From the NCBI GenBank assembly GCA_037074705.1, contig CM073590.1, positions 220,192,746 through 220,256,745 of the forward strand: DNA of 64,000 nucleotides, written 5' to 3'. Within the stretch, counting starts at the first letter, position 1; the number at the start of each line of letters is the position of its first letter. The translations under genes were made by a program, and so were the position numbers. The notes below the pieces were generated by a model. It was given only the letters and a program-made list of their open reading frames with translations, had not been told where the DNA came from and searched no databases. This document shows positions 23,158 through 36,150 of this stretch, in pieces. Origin of the DNA: Zhengitettix transpicula. Taxonomy: Eukaryota > Arthropoda > Insecta > Orthoptera > Tetrigidae.

Positions 23158-23419
23158 TAATAAATAAATAAGCATCAGACAACTTAAAATTAACTCAGAA
23201 AAAAAGGATTTATTAAAGTAAAATTAGACAACTATTTTTCAATCTCATCAGGTTCAAGTTTAAAACATTTTTTATTGGCAGGTCATTCTCTGCTGACTGC
23301 CATGGCAATTTCTGTTTAAATCTTGAACCTGATGAGGTCGTAAAATAAGCAACAAAACGTTTAATTATACATTAAGAAATTATTTTTTCTGACTTGGCTA
23401 ATGTATATTAATTTATTAA
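23158..23419. repeat. Foldback element, family E, copy 2
   Basis: Arms of about 100 bp pair (CTCATCAGGTTCAAG with CTTGAACCTGATGAG) and share ends with 21,312-21,551 (ATAAATAAGCATCAGAC...TTTTTCTGACTTGGCTAATG). The arms have decayed more than in copy 1. Confidence 0.8.
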
Positions 23420-25206
23420 TTGAATTATAATTTTTGGTATATCATATAATATTTTTATAGAAGTTTCGTAACATAAGTCTATTTGTTTAAAATCGAATAG
23501 AAAGAGTATGTAAACAGAAGTTTGATCAAATGTAGAAGGGATGTGATGAACGACAGTACAATTTCAGCTTTTCTAGGAATTCGTTACGTTCTTTCCGTCT
23601 TTTTTTAACCGTTATTTTCACAATCTATTGAAGTGAAAGTACTTTATAAAACCAAAGTGCTGCATAGTGTCGAACTGTAAGAGAAACTATAAAAATTGAC
23701 CTAAAGTACATACTTTCGGCTTCCCGAAAAACGCACGATGATTACTGTGATTACACGCCATTAAAACAATGGATTTTCACAAACCAACCAAAATTTATTA
23801 TTTCACTCCTAGATTGGTTTCGAAGAAATTAACGTGTAAATCACCTGGTGAGTTACTAAACAAGGAATGAATGAAGTGTTGTAATTTATTTTCAAGTATT
23901 AAAATTAAAAGGACGTAACTAATTAAATTAATATCGTGACTGACTTCCTATTGCACTTATTTTCTAATCATTAAAATGTCAGAGAAAATACAACAGCTGT
24001 AACTATATTCTTTAAATAATTGTTTACATTAATGTAGCAATATAAAACACGCATTAAATAATATTGTTACCAAATGTTTTTATCATATACTTCATTTACT
24101 TTCATTGTTATTTTTGTTGCCTGTAATTATTGTGGAATTGTATCTTATTATACAAACAACAGTTATTTCCTATTCTTAGGAATATATGAGAATATTTAAC
24201 TAAAGATGCAGTTTTTGTAAATTTCAGCATGACAAACCACTGTGGATGTGTTTTTTTGTGCAATTTTTTGCTAATTCATTGTAATGTCCATTATAATATT
24301 TAAAATTTTCTGTACTGATTTTAAAATGCTCTATTGGAAGCTTCAGTTGTCCTTGACGCTGGTGTATGTTTCATTTCATTTTTTTATAAAAGCCTTTTCA
24401 TTTTTGTTTGAGAAATTTCCTGACTTTACATTTTGTTTCATTCTTCCTGTTTTTGTCAAATCTCCGCCTAGCGCAATTTTTTTTTGTCTTGACTTTATTG
24501 CACACATTCAAAAATAAATATTTTTATTACGAAATAAATATTTTATTTCATTCTCTCAAGAAAGTCACTTTCGAACAATGCAAACTTAGTCCTTCTCTTT
24601 AAATTCATAATAATTTTCTTTGTCAAATAATAAAAAGTTTTTAATATTTTATTTTTTCCCCGTGACGGGTTTTTAAAAAGTCTGTTATAACTTTAAACAG
24701 CGTAGTATTTAATAATTATTGAATGAATTTCAATACATACATTCGCTCTCAAAAAATTGTTGTAAATGGCTTGAATCAATAACATTTAATGTGGTTCATT
24801 CTTAACTGGTGTTATATAATTTATAAGAAGAGTTGCTAAATCACAACCCCTAAGTATAGTAACGTCACTAACTTGCGGAACGGACTTGTACATTATCGTT
24901 GGCCACGATTCAACTCCCGATGGTGCTTTATACTAGAGATCTCTACAATCATTTTTCATAACTTCTCCATACTCTTGATTTGTTATAAAAAGATTCTTAT
25001 GCATTACTTATAATGTAACATGTTGATGTTAGTTTATAAAATGGCGACGTGCCAGATTTAAGTTATGGGACGAACGCATCTTTATAATTTAAAGTGCCTG
25101 TGTTTTTACGATTTTACTGACGGTTTTGGGCTGTCTATTCTTATAGCTGTATTGCATTTTTCACGTCAGGATATAAGAATATAAAATTGATATATTATAA
25201 TTGCAT
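23420..25206. other. AT-rich spacer
   Basis: Frames near 24,284-24,602 are low-complexity Phe/Leu-rich translations of AT-rich DNA. Nothing else is recognised. Confidence 0.4.
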
Positions 25207-25384
25207 TTTATTTTACTATAAAAATACAAGTTATGTTTCCGTTATTGAGTTGGTTCCCAATTGGCGCAGACGTTGTATTCTGCAAGATTGCAGCAAACCT
25301 GTCCATCTTTACAGCGGCTCTGCCTGTGGCACGGGCTCTCGAAGGCTTCGGGGTCCACGCTCACGTGGTATGGACATCTCGGGA
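25207..25384 (-). CDS. Terminal exon of a secreted-type cysteine-rich (WAP-like) protein, partial
   Basis: On the minus strand a textbook acceptor (CTGTTTTCCTTTTTGCAG, ending at 25,385) leads into a GC-richer frame of 46 residues ending in TAA at 25,242-25,244. AATAAA follows at 25,212-25,207, so this reads as a last exon entered in phase 1. Cysteines are spaced C-x14-C-x5-C-x5-CC-x7-C, with the core SRCKDGQVCCN. Known: the WAP four-disulfide core has C3-x5-C4-x5-C5C6-x3-C7-x3-C8. Here C3 to C6 and C8 are in place, while C2 and C7, which normally pair, are both missing. Function (protease inhibitor or antimicrobial in relatives) is inferred only. The upstream exons, with start and signal peptide, are not found. 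Confidence 0.65.
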
Positions 25385-26739
25385 CTGCAAAAAGGAAAAC
25401 AGATTTTACTATCTCCAAGAATATCACTTTCTTGTAATGGACACTCTCTTTGATACAGTTTAATGAACGTATCACCACTTTATTCAAATCACCACTTTAT
25501 TCAAATACATATTTAATCGAATTAAAGAATAAAAAAATAATTGACGCTCAAACTATTAATAAACAGTTTAGATGAATTAAATGCAATCGCAGGTTTCAAA
25601 CAGTCTCAATTACTTTTTTAAGTATTTATTTAATTAATAAACACAAAAAGGCCAAATTGCCAGACAAAATGTATTATTCAACTAAAAGTAAAATTAATTA
25701 CATACATAGAAAAATTTAAGTTCATATAATTTATATTTTAACGGAATTATTTTAATTGCATATAATTGATATTATTGGATTTTCGTCATCATAAAATCAA
25801 AATATAGATTATTTATCATTTGGTTCTAATGTTGTCCTTACTATTTTAGTACGAAACATCGTAGAAATCGTACTCTTTCATTAAACTGTATTTCTATGAT
25901 TTGTATGGCCATTAAAAATTGCATTATAAAAGCTAAACAAATCAAACGAGTTGTTATTAAAGTTCTGTTAAATTATTTCAATCCGATGCCTCGGACCAGG
26001 TACAGAAACATCTCGCAAATAAATAAAATAGAGACAACCTTTACAAAATACTTAGGAGTATAGTTTTACAGTTTAAAAGAGCTACTGACTTAATGAATGA
26101 AATTCGTAATCACTGCAATATTCGAGTGTTTTAAATTCAAATATACATGGCACGAAACGAATAGGAAATATACATTAAAATTATTGAAAAGTCTATTATA
26201 TTATGAACAAGATGGTTTAAATTTTTATTTAGTAAATAAAACGACTCCGAAGCAAAATTTTCTTGTGTGGCATCGAAGAAGTAGATAATTTACTATCTAA
26301 GAATAAGTATAGAGTAGTTAGCAATCAGAAAGTAAACTTAATTAAAATGATTAGAATAATTATAACTAACGTATGCCCAAGTATACCTGATGAATTAATA
26401 ATAGGGAGTTAGATAATTTTAATATTTCCATGAACTCCAAGTTCAGTGAATTGAGAACCAACACGTCAGGCAAAATATTCGCTCATATCTTGTCATTCAG
26501 GCGCTCCTTCTTCGTGGAACAAGAATTGATGCATAAACTCCAAGAATCGTTGTTGATAGTACACAATAACACAAATTTTATAATCTATTTAAGTGAAGGA
26601 TGCTTGCTAACTGTGCACGAAAATAGGCCACTTCGCCAGAGATTGTCTCCTTCAAATCAGATATAGCCAAACACCCCTGATATTGATGTAGCGTACAGCA
26701 GAAGAAAAGGACAAAACAAAAGATCAACACTGAAAAGCA
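25385..26739. other. AT-rich region, probably intron of the minus-strand gene if that exon is real
   Basis: No upstream exon could be placed. Near 25,630-25,700 AATAAACACAAAAAGGCCAAAT resembles an arm end of the foldback elements. Short frames at 26,097-26,666 have no recognisable content. Confidence 0.35.
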
Positions 26740-27185
26740 AGATGCAGAATTAAGGGAAAATGATCGCCAACAACTTGCGAAGAAAAGGACATCTTAACAC
26801 TTGTGGAAACCAACATCTGAAAACACAGAGGAGGAACCACCGACAAGTCAACAATCACTAAGCACCAACTCTTCAAAAATATAAATCAGACGGAAAAAAT
26901 CCAGAAAACATATTACGAAGAAGCATTGGAAGACATAAGGAAAATGTATGAGGAAGGCGACCACAAGTATATTCTATCATTCAAACAATTGAAAAGACTT
27001 AGAGCAAATGCAATAGCCACCAAGAACCCAGTTAAGTGTTATAAACGACTACAATATCACTCCAGATAATATGTTTGAAATAATAGAGGATATCTATCCG
27101 CATACAAAGAACAAAGGTAAAAAGACAAAACTAACTAGGATGAAAAAAAACATACGAAAACAAATAAGAACGGTCACTTCGCGAA
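26740..27185 (+). pseudogene. Possible old coding relic, Lys/Glu-rich
   Basis: The stretch is purine-rich and less AT-biased. A frame without a start codon runs about 60 codons (for example YYEEALEDIRKMYEEGDHK) to a stop near 27,069. An adjacent frame then gives ITPDNMFEIIEDIYPHTKNK. Charged helical content in linked frames suggests decayed coding sequence such as a retroelement ORF. I cannot name the family. Confidence 0.2.
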
Positions 27186-28018
27186 TTGAGTCTTCGAATT
27201 AGGAATAATCGCAATGATGTGATTGGTGTCTGCAATGGAATATGAATGGATTTCTTTGCTATCCTCCATCCCAAAAAATTTGCTAGACGTCAATAGGTGG
27301 TAGTATCTAGGATAAGATTATTGCTCACTAATCTGCCGCATTCTTGATTTTTCTCTAGATATCCTCAGCCAATCCGTCCTCTATTCAATGTCATCCTAAA
27401 CTTAGATTGTTCTATATTCAACGAGAAAAGGGAAGCCACAATAGCCTGCTACTCCATCGCAGATTTCTGCTCATCCGAGGACGCCTTAATGGAGCTGCTG
27501 AAATCCCCTGAAAAAACTGGTTTATAATGAACTTTAAAGAATATAATTATAAGTAATTGCATCATGTTCAAGGAAATTCTCTTTAATAATTAAGTTGTAA
27601 ATAGAGTGACAGAAGGTTCAGGCGACTTTTAAATAAGGACAAATAAAAAATTAAAGTGTTGAATTTTAGGTACACTTATTTGAAATACGTTAATTTGTAA
27701 AAAAAGGAGTGAGAAATTAGACACAGGAGAATCCGAAATTTTCACATTTTTGACAAAAAGGAAAAGTTAAATTGCTAAAAATTTCAGAATCACTTGAATC
27801 GTTGAAACATTTAACTGATGAAAAAAACACTTCGCTGTTCGACAGCGAAGCGATCAGGATCCGAATCCCCTGAAGAGAATTGCAATTATCTCTCATATCA
27901 CAACAGAACGATGAGACTAACATACTCCGACAGGGGAACCGTTTATAACATCGACAAAACTTTCAGTTAGAAACAGCCTGAAGAGGGTACAAATAAGCAC
28001 AGAAACGTTGAACACCTC

Positions 28019-28232
28019 TACCGCAGGTTTTTCTAGGTGTTTCCCTGCATCCCTTTTAGGCGAATTGCCGGGTAGGATCCTTAAACTATAGCCCAGGAGT
28101 CCTAGTTAATCCTTGGCTAACTTTCTATACCTTTTCGCATCCCAACCCCCTCCTTTTCAGTCCCCTTCCGTACACTATAAGAGGGAAGTGGCGAGTACGT
28201 GGATTACTCTATATGGAAGCCTGTCTACACTA
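28019..28232 (+). mobile_element. SINE-like retroelement, copy 6 (diverged, 5'-truncated)
   Basis: It matches the 3' 210 bp of the family (GGTTTTTCTAGG...GGCGAATTGCCGGGTAGGAT...GGAAGCCTGT) with many substitutions and no clear A-tail. It is the oldest-looking copy. Confidence 0.8.
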
Positions 28233-29367
28233 TCTTCTTCTCTAACGTATAAAATAAAATATTATTTAGATAAAAGTAACGATAATATTATGTAATATTC
28301 TATAAACTTCGTTTCTATTATACGGCATTTAATAAATTTTAAAACAATTTACAGAATATTTTAATGTAAATTAAATTATTTTATTCCTAGTTACTTTGTA
28401 TTGAAAGTTAAAAAAAATGTAAAACATCACTGATCATTTATTTAGTGTTTGAGGTCTAACACGAAGTATTCGTTAAGCAAAAGTGTAAATAAAATCACGC
28501 TGATGCGCCCATATTCACATAGCCATATTCACCTCAGCCATAAGAAATTCACGTAATAAGAGAGTATGAATGTTACAAAATTACGGCTACAGAAATAAAT
28601 TTATGTGCATTAATTTGAACTTTCCGTAAGAAACGTGGTAATAGAAACTGAAGTCAGAGTTGTAATATGTAGAATCGAAAACATTCTGCAAAAATACAAA
28701 GATGTAAAAGTAAATACAAGCAAAGTTTACGGTCAACAGAAAACACTGAAGAGTTCTCAGGACAAGCTCCCGCTAAGTACACGTAGCATCAACAGGATTG
28801 ATTCCGAGAACAGGCTTTTATATTTCTGGAAATCGGGCAGGTAAAAAAAACCCTCCATGTCTTCGAATACTACATTTCAGAGGGCGCCAAACACATTAGA
28901 TTGATAACCACAAAATCATATATGTAGAAAAGGGGATTTTTAAAACATTAATGACAATATTAATAGGGTTTAAGTATAATCGATAAAGCAACCTCCAAAT
29001 TCGCCAATATAGAAAAATCTGAGATCCCTATTAATATATGTTGTTATGATTGATTTGAAAAACGAGATTCTCTGCTTCGGTGGTTAGATAAAAAAAATAA
29101 GGAAAGAGAAACACCCATAAAATTATCCGTATAACTGTTGATTTTTTAAAAAAAGCAATTATACACGACTCTGATATATTTAACTGGATTAAAAAATCAA
29201 CAACATTCGAAAATTATTTGAAATCGCACTATACGGATTTTAAATTACATTAACGTAAAGTATTTTTTTAAAAAATCAAGTATTTTAAAACCATATAAAT
29301 ATTGTATTTATTTTACTTAAGATATGTTCTGTTTTCTTTCTACAACTTCGTAAATATAGTATTAAAT

Positions 29368-29614
29368 TATCTCATACTGGATTCATACTATGTGAATAAT
29401 CTCAACATATTTCGGTTCTTATAGGGACACTAAATAAGTTATAATTAAATCAAAAAAATTACCGGAAAACTAGAACGAAAACAAATCATAAAATATCTCA
29501 TACTAGATTCATACTATGTGAATAATCTCAACATATTTCGGTTCTTATTGGGAAACTCAATAAGTTATAATTAAATTTAAAAAATTACCGGAAAACTAGA
29601 ACGAAAACAAATCA
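29368..29614 (+). repeat. Tandem duplication, 126-bp period
   Basis: The unit beginning TATCTCATAC at 29,368 recurs at 29,494 (offset exactly 126). Both contain TTCATACTATGTGAATAATC, TTTCGGTTCTTAT and CCGGAAAACTAGAACG. The units differ by only a handful of bases, so the duplication is recent next to the decayed elements around it. Confidence 0.9.
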
Positions 29615-30817
29615 AATTTATAGTTTGGAATATTATTATAAAGAAAAGCAAATTATAATAGTGATAAAAGTTTCAATTCCAGAAATCTGATAGAAATTAC
29701 ATCCAACAAAATTCCCAGAATTCAGCTGTTCAATTTAAAATACAAATTATACCCTAAATTTTTATATACCGGTTTTAGTACCTACATAACAAAGCCATTT
29801 TTCGTTTTTCAAACAAATTTAGTTTATATTTTGTTATAATTTACAAGATCTCACATTTGAATCGAATAAGTTTAATTAATAAAAATTTATGTTAATTGCT
29901 TTTATACCAGAAAAATACAGCAAAAATCCTTAAAAACGGGGGGCGGCAAGTAAAATGAGGCGAAATTATGGAAAATGTAAAGTAATTGTACATTTCTGGC
30001 GCGATTTTGGAATACGTTGCTGCCTGTTCGAATATCGTGTACGTCAAAGTAAATTCTTTAGATTGCAAGAGTTAACAGAAAGATTTTTGGAAAAGGGTAG
30101 TCCTTAAATTAATTGGTCTAAATAAGATTATTTGTAGGCCTGAAGAGAAAACACCTAATTTTTTCGTATTTTTAAAATCTTTTAAGTGAGGGATTAGGAA
30201 CAATCGGAATCCGTAACACTATCTGCATCACTTCTGGGATACATTACATCTACGTTCATAACGTTTTTATAGTAAAAAGGACCGCAAATAAAATAGTCTA
30301 TCTACAGAGAAAAATAAAAGTTAAGATTTGTAGTTACGGATATAAAATCATATTTTCTAATAGGTAAATTATCATACTTTATTTTGTATGTAAAATCAAC
30401 ATTGAGCTTGCCCACAACAAGGGAATAAATAAAGATCTTTATCCAATCTACCCAAGAACTACGCAAATGATAACGAATTATTTAATCAAACTTAGACGAA
30501 ATATTAATAAAGGGAGTGTTGGCAAGGCTTTGCGAAACAAAACAGCACTTTGAAGCAGATTTACAACGTAGCAGATTCAAGTTGTATTTCTCTCTGAAAT
30601 GCAGGTGGCCAGGATGTTGAATGGAAAGCAAACAACCAAAGCGCTACATTGGGAACTGAAGAGGGTTAGAGAATCTCTGAAGCACAAACATAAAGCAGAT
30701 TGCCTTCTGCCGTTCGTTACACAAATGAACTACACATCGCACAGCGTAATTATAAATCATTGTGACGTAAGCGGATGTGATTGAGCTTTTGATTTAGAGA
30801 AAACTACAAATAATATT

Positions 30818-31080
30818 TAATAAAAATTATAATGTCATCATATAAAAATTTTATTAAATAAACGACGTTTCGTTCAAAATTATGACTACTTCAGGTAATG
30901 ACAATAAATAATTAGTTGAACTCTGAAACAGAATGTTAAAGTTTTACATGTTAAATTCTTCTAATTATTTATAGTAATTATCCGAGGAATTAGGACAGTT
31001 TAAGGACGAAACGTCGTTCAAGTTTGATATGAAGAAATTATATTTTTTTGTTAAACGTTATTTCTCTGACTTATTTGGGA
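30818..31080. repeat. Foldback element with an ACGACGTTTCGT core
   Basis: The left arm AAACGACGTTTCGTTCAAAA pairs with the right arm GGACGAAACGTCGTTCAAG, with weaker pairing in the outer AT-rich arms. It is non-coding. Confidence 0.65.
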
Positions 31081-31212
31081 ATTAATAATCATATTTTATT
31101 TTCAGATTATCATATAATTTTCTATTTTGATCATAGCTATAGTAGAGTTTAAAATTATCTCTTAGAACGTTATTTGCAGCTACTTTAGATTTAATAAAAA
31201 GGATTTAGGAAA

Positions 31213-31263
31213 TGATGATAATATAGCTCCTGGTGGCGCTATACAAAATATTATCATTTTTCG
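31213..31263. repeat. Short imperfect hairpin
   Basis: AATGATGATAATATAGCTCC and GGCGCTATACAAAATATTATC pair around a tiny loop. No neighbouring coding signal. Confidence 0.4.
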
Positions 31264-32231
31264 AATCAAATAAATGTTTGGAATTATTAATATTTGGAGA
31301 CGACAATCTGCCAAATGCAACATGGCAAACACGCGCCAGACTTTAGCCTAGACTCTGATTTAAAACGTTTCATTGCTCAACACTAAAGCCAAAAATTTTA
31401 GAAGTTTACTTTATGAAGCTGTTCACCGGGGTGTCGTTCACTCGCCTGACATCGCCACAATTCCTTAAACTTCCCAATTTTCCTGCTCACTCAATTTTAT
31501 TACTCGTCCACCACCTCATTTTAGTCTTTTATCTTTCTCTTCCTGCTTTTCTATTTCTTGTCTACTTCGGTTGCTCAAACACTTGTTTCCTAACAGAAAC
31601 AGTGTTCCCCAGTTTTGTAGTAACAGCTCAATCCAAAGTTTGACATGTTTTTACGATATCAGTGTATTTGTGTTATATTTATTTTATCTATGGTGTATAT
31701 GTTTTAAAAATAATTGTTATCCTTGTGAACAGAGTTTCTGTCAGGAGAGGTATTTTTCTTATAAATTTAAGTTTTCTGTAATAATTATAAGAGTTTACTG
31801 CAACATCTATGAAACATTTGGCTGCAATACTGTTTTTTGTTAGAATTTACTTTTCGCTACACTTTAAAATAATTGACAAATATCAGAAGGAACGACAATT
31901 TCATACTGCTGAAATTGTAGAGGCATTCTTTTGCATATCCGTGAGAGAACTCTTTCATGTGGAAACCAAAAAGTCCTCTCCCCACTTTCATTTTAAGACT
32001 AAATAGCGAAATGAATTTATTTGTATAAAATATATAAATCTAAATTTCAATTTACTTAAAGAATATAAATATAAACTAAAATTCAGTTGTTATTTATAAA
32101 ATAATTTGCAAAAAATACTTAAAATTCAATTTAACTGAAATATTTTTTTACAACTTTTTCAATACTTTAAAAAAATCATTAAAAATAGTGTTATAAGTAA
32201 TGATACAGTCTTCATTGTATTCTTTGCTTTT

Positions 32232-32430
32232 CCTGTATAGACACAAAAATATTCGTTACTATTTGAAAGCAACTTAAATGTGAACATGCCGTAATACCGA
32301 ATCGGGCAATTATAGCCAATGATTTTGTAATGTTTGACCTTGCGGTTTATTAACGGTCACAGCGTAGGAAATTTCAGTGGGAAACTGTTTCCGAGTAATA
32401 TTGATCGGGATAGTCGTATCTGGAGGACTT
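32232..32430 (-). pseudogene. Helitron (RepHel) helicase relic, C-terminal part
   Basis: One minus-strand frame with four stops reads PINITRKQFPTEISYAVTVN then KPQGQTLQNHWL, then LPDSVLRHVHI-VAFK and RIFLCLY. Known: the PIF1-type helicase of Helitrons has a motif QFP...AMTINKSQGQT followed by YLP...VF-HGQLYVA-SR. The order and spacing fit, so this is a helicase end fragment. No Rep domain, hairpin or CTRR terminus is seen nearby. A 132-codon plus-strand frame (32,377-32,775) runs partly antisense to it and is probably spurious. Confidence 0.75.
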
Positions 32431-32999
32431 CAAGATGTTCTCAATATTCGTACGTTTAAGAGTAATAGTAAATGGACCACTCTCGCCTCATTTAGCAGGG
32501 GACACTTAGAAAAGACACATTGCGGCAATAAACAAAATATAAAACGAAACGTCAATGAATTCAATACCGGCGTAAACCCGCGGAAAATATGGAGCTATCA
32601 AAAATTGAGTCGCGCTTTCCTCAATAAATCCTTTATCTTTATGAAGTATAAAAAGTCACTGTTCTTTCGTACACCTCATTTGACGAGATTGCTTGGGTGC
32701 GAGAGCTTTGTAATGGATGTATACTACAGAATTAATATTTACGGTGATGATGCTGCTCTAGGAAGTACTTTGTAAATAGGTGGTTGACACAGAGTCGAGC
32801 AAGTTCAAGACAGCAATAAAACTACTTACACAAATCAACAAAACCAACCATAATATTATTTTCCGGTTACTGAAAACAGGGAATAATTTTTCAGAAACAC
32901 TTCTTAAAATATATTTACTCTATAGAAGCATCTTGCACATATTCAACGTTAAACATATAAAGTACGTCTAGGTATTGTAATGAAGTAAAATTCTAAATA

Positions 33000-35289
33000 C
33001 CACAAACATTGTAAAAAATTAAATAAAAATGACAAGGACTTGGAGCGTCTTGGAAAAGACGAAATCTAGGGGTTGCTGGGGTGTAAGTGACAGCGACCGG
33101 CCTTTTGGTGAGAAAAATTATGTCGGTCACTTTCACACATCTGTTTGGCAGACCAAAAGATAGTAGCTGCTATGCGACCGTGGAAAGCGGACGTAAAGTA
33201 AGTATAAAATAAAATGAAAAATTGGCAGGGCTCGATGACGAGCGAATAGAATTAACAATATTCTGAATCATCGTCGATATGAGTAAAGTTAAAACAGGTA
33301 ATACGTCAAGATAAATTTAAGTGTAGTGGATGAATGTCAAGACCAGAGTAAAGTGTTCTTTTTAATTAAGAAAGTGGAAAGTGACCACTGAAAAGTCTGC
33401 AAGATGTGAATAACGTTTACAACCATCAAAAGTGGAATTTGGAGAAAAATATAAGATATTTAAAATTTACGTTCATATTAACACAAAAGTTTTGCAATTT
33501 TCTTCCCACGCACAATTAACCCTGATGAAAAGGTCGATGTTATATGTTTTAAACAGTTTTTAGAGATTTGTGAAATTTATTTATTATTTTTTAATTACAT
33601 TGATTTTAATTAAACTATTTCATATTAATTAAAACCTTTAATTATTTGTAAAAAATAAAACCTAATCAAAAATAATTCATTACGGTATATTTACGTAACC
33701 TCCGTTATTTCGCGAATAAGATTCCTTTTGTAATTGACCTATAGTGTTACATTACTATGTACCAATTGGAACAATTAAAATGTAGTCAATTTCATAATTA
33801 CGGAAACGTTTATAAATGTTTATCAAGCAGGGAACTTAGTATCAGTCTGGAAACATCTTTTGATTTAAAATAAATATTCATGAAACATATAAATGACAAA
33901 CGTTACATTTATTTCAATATATTATTTGTTTGAGATAATGGTCTTATATTTGAAAAAATTGTTTATGTATTCATTTATTGATCGACTTGAGCGCTTGCAC
34001 GCCTATTATAAAATTCCAGAAAGTAGGCACGAAGAGATTTATAAAAACTAATTGCTACGGAAAAGTTTGGGAATGATTATATTTACACAAAAAATGACAC
34101 CGATGGGATGGAAAGAGAACTGAGAATAAACTACAAATATATTCAAGAAAATGATATTTTTTTGACCAAAACTTAGAATAATACGATATACTAGGTAAGT
34201 GACGTCGAGGAACGAGCTACACACGAAGCCGTTGTATAGCTGAAGAAACAATTATGGACAAACTCTGTTTAAATTTAGTTAATATATAACATAATAATAT
34301 AAATACTATTGATTGATACTTGCTAATTGCTAGTTTGAGTTGACACGCAACGAGAGCGTCATAGTTTTAAGGCAATTGTTCGTCACTGTGACTGAGAATT
34401 CTGGCTGGCCGAGTGAGGTTAAATTTTTATTCTTCGCCTTAAACGTAATAAAATAATTTTTAACTGTTGGTTGTGATTACTTACTCTCTATAATTCCAAA
34501 TGAAGCCGGCGTTATTAAGGTCGAGACTAAGAGAAGGACCACCACCACTGTGGGAGGCATGGTTCGAACTGCACTAAGAATGTAAAGCATGATTTATGTA
34601 GGACCTAACAGCATCTAGTGTCGCCATCTCGGATGCTTTACTGCCGCACTTTGCGTCGCTCCAGAGAATCTTAGAGTTAATTATCGTCGCCTTTATGGAT
34701 TTCAGAAGAGTAAAATCTTTTATATGCTTCTCTAAAGACTTATGACAGTAGAAATAAAAAGACAACACTGCTGCACAGCCTTGCTCGACATAACGAATAA
34801 AAACATCGCGTCCAGTCTACCTGCTTAGGAGCATCCTGCATCGTCGCATAATTACAGGAGAAATCTTAAAACTGTAAAATATTCACTTCAGAGGTGTACT
34901 GATATTTCATCTATCTTATACCAGTCAGTGATCAGGTTAATGAATCGTCTGAAGCTGCAATTTATTGCACCTCATACAACATGTGATGTGACAATAATTA
35001 TTGAATTTAATTTTTTGTCAACGAAAGAAACGTCGAATACAAAAGATTTTTCCATCATCTATAATCGTGTCAGTTAATGTTTCTTTCTTCACCTGAGCTT
35101 AGTGGGAAATTAGTGGGGTGGGAATATAAGGACAAGTCTGAGAGTGGATCACTTTCCTCACCACCAATTTTGTTTCGACAATTGGCCACTCTGAAGCCTA
35201 TTCCAGCACTTAAAGCTGATCAAGACTGCGAGGGTACTGACTGAAGTACGACTAACAAAGAAAACATTCCAAATTGGGGAAAAATATCT
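33000..35289. other. Spacer with no supported gene
   Basis: 33,030-33,210 is GC-richer with short inverted pieces (GCGTCTTGG...AAAGACG; GTGACAGCGACCGG...TCGGTCAC). A minus-strand AGA|GTAAGT donor-like string sits near 34,463-34,471 without a convincing exon. Other frames lack recognisable content. Confidence 0.35.
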
Positions 35290-36150
35290 TCATTTCTCAA
35301 TGTAGTTTCCTTTTACCTAGATACACCGTACCCAGTGAAGTTCAAAGGCTTCAAAAACTAGTTTAATAGCCATCAACAACAGACTCCTCTTCTTCAGTGT
35401 TGGCAAATCTATTATCACCCAGACATTTTTTCCAAGTTTGGAAAGAAAAAATAATCCGAGAGAGCTAAATTTAGCTAATAGGATACGTGAGGAAACAGTT
35501 CGAACTTTAACTCATTGATTTGGGCCATCGCGTTAATGGATGCGTGAATTGGGATGAAACAACACTTTTCTTTTCGCCAAATACTGCAGTTTTTTCTTGA
35601 TTCAAACACTCAAATGCAGCAATAAGTTTGCATAATAGTCGTTGATGTTTTTTCCTTTTTGAAGATAATCAATGAAAATTATTCCATCTGACGCCATGAC
35701 CTTCGTGGCAGTTGGATCTGTTTTCGCCTTCTTTGCAGCCGATTACCCTTTCAGATCACTGACTTGACTATCCCTTCGTCTCAGATGTGAGATGATGGAA
35801 TAATGTTTCAACCATGGTTACGAATCGACGCAAAAATTGGGCTTCACTTCTGTGAAACATAGCGAGACACTCGATTGAAACATCTTCATGACGTTGTTTT
35901 TGTTTCATTGTAAGAAACCTGTGCCAAGGTTTCTTATGACTAAATAATCAGTCATTAATCGAAGTGCAGCAGATTTTTATACCTACATTGCTAGTCCGCG
36001 CACTTTCAATCGACCGTTGTGCAGTACTATTTAGTGGATTTTCGTCACCACTTCTGGCTTTGTCAATTCATTTGGTCGACCACTGCGATGTCATTATTGG
36101 CGTTTTAAACCTGGCACGCAATATTTTATTGTTTTACACGAAGAAGACTC
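35290..36150 (-). pseudogene. Dead mariner transposase
   Basis: Read on minus from about 36,150: RSGRPNELTKPEVV, then LRLMTDYLVIRNLG, RFVTMVETLFHHL, AAKKAKTDPTATKVMA, GIIFIDYLQKGKNIN-DYYA, VLFHPNS-IH, LALSDYFFFPNL, and FELHWVRCI ending NYIEK-stop at 35,290. This is the mariner transposase order. The first catalytic Asp (in TVDETW) has become Val, and the second (in FHQDNAPAH) is lost. The third (SDYF) survives. Stops and frameshifts are common and I found no terminal repeats. Confidence 0.9.

Noticed and set aside
24284..24602. Phe/Leu-rich frames resembling membrane proteins
   Set aside because: They are translations of T-rich DNA with low complexity; there is no exon signal.
31413..31643. 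76-codon hydrophobic frame that could be a signal peptide exon for the WAP-like gene
   Set aside because: It is on the plus strand, whereas the WAP-like exon is on minus, and it lacks a good donor.
32377..32775. 132-codon plus-strand frame
   Set aside because: It begins antisense to the Helitron helicase relic and has no recognisable content.
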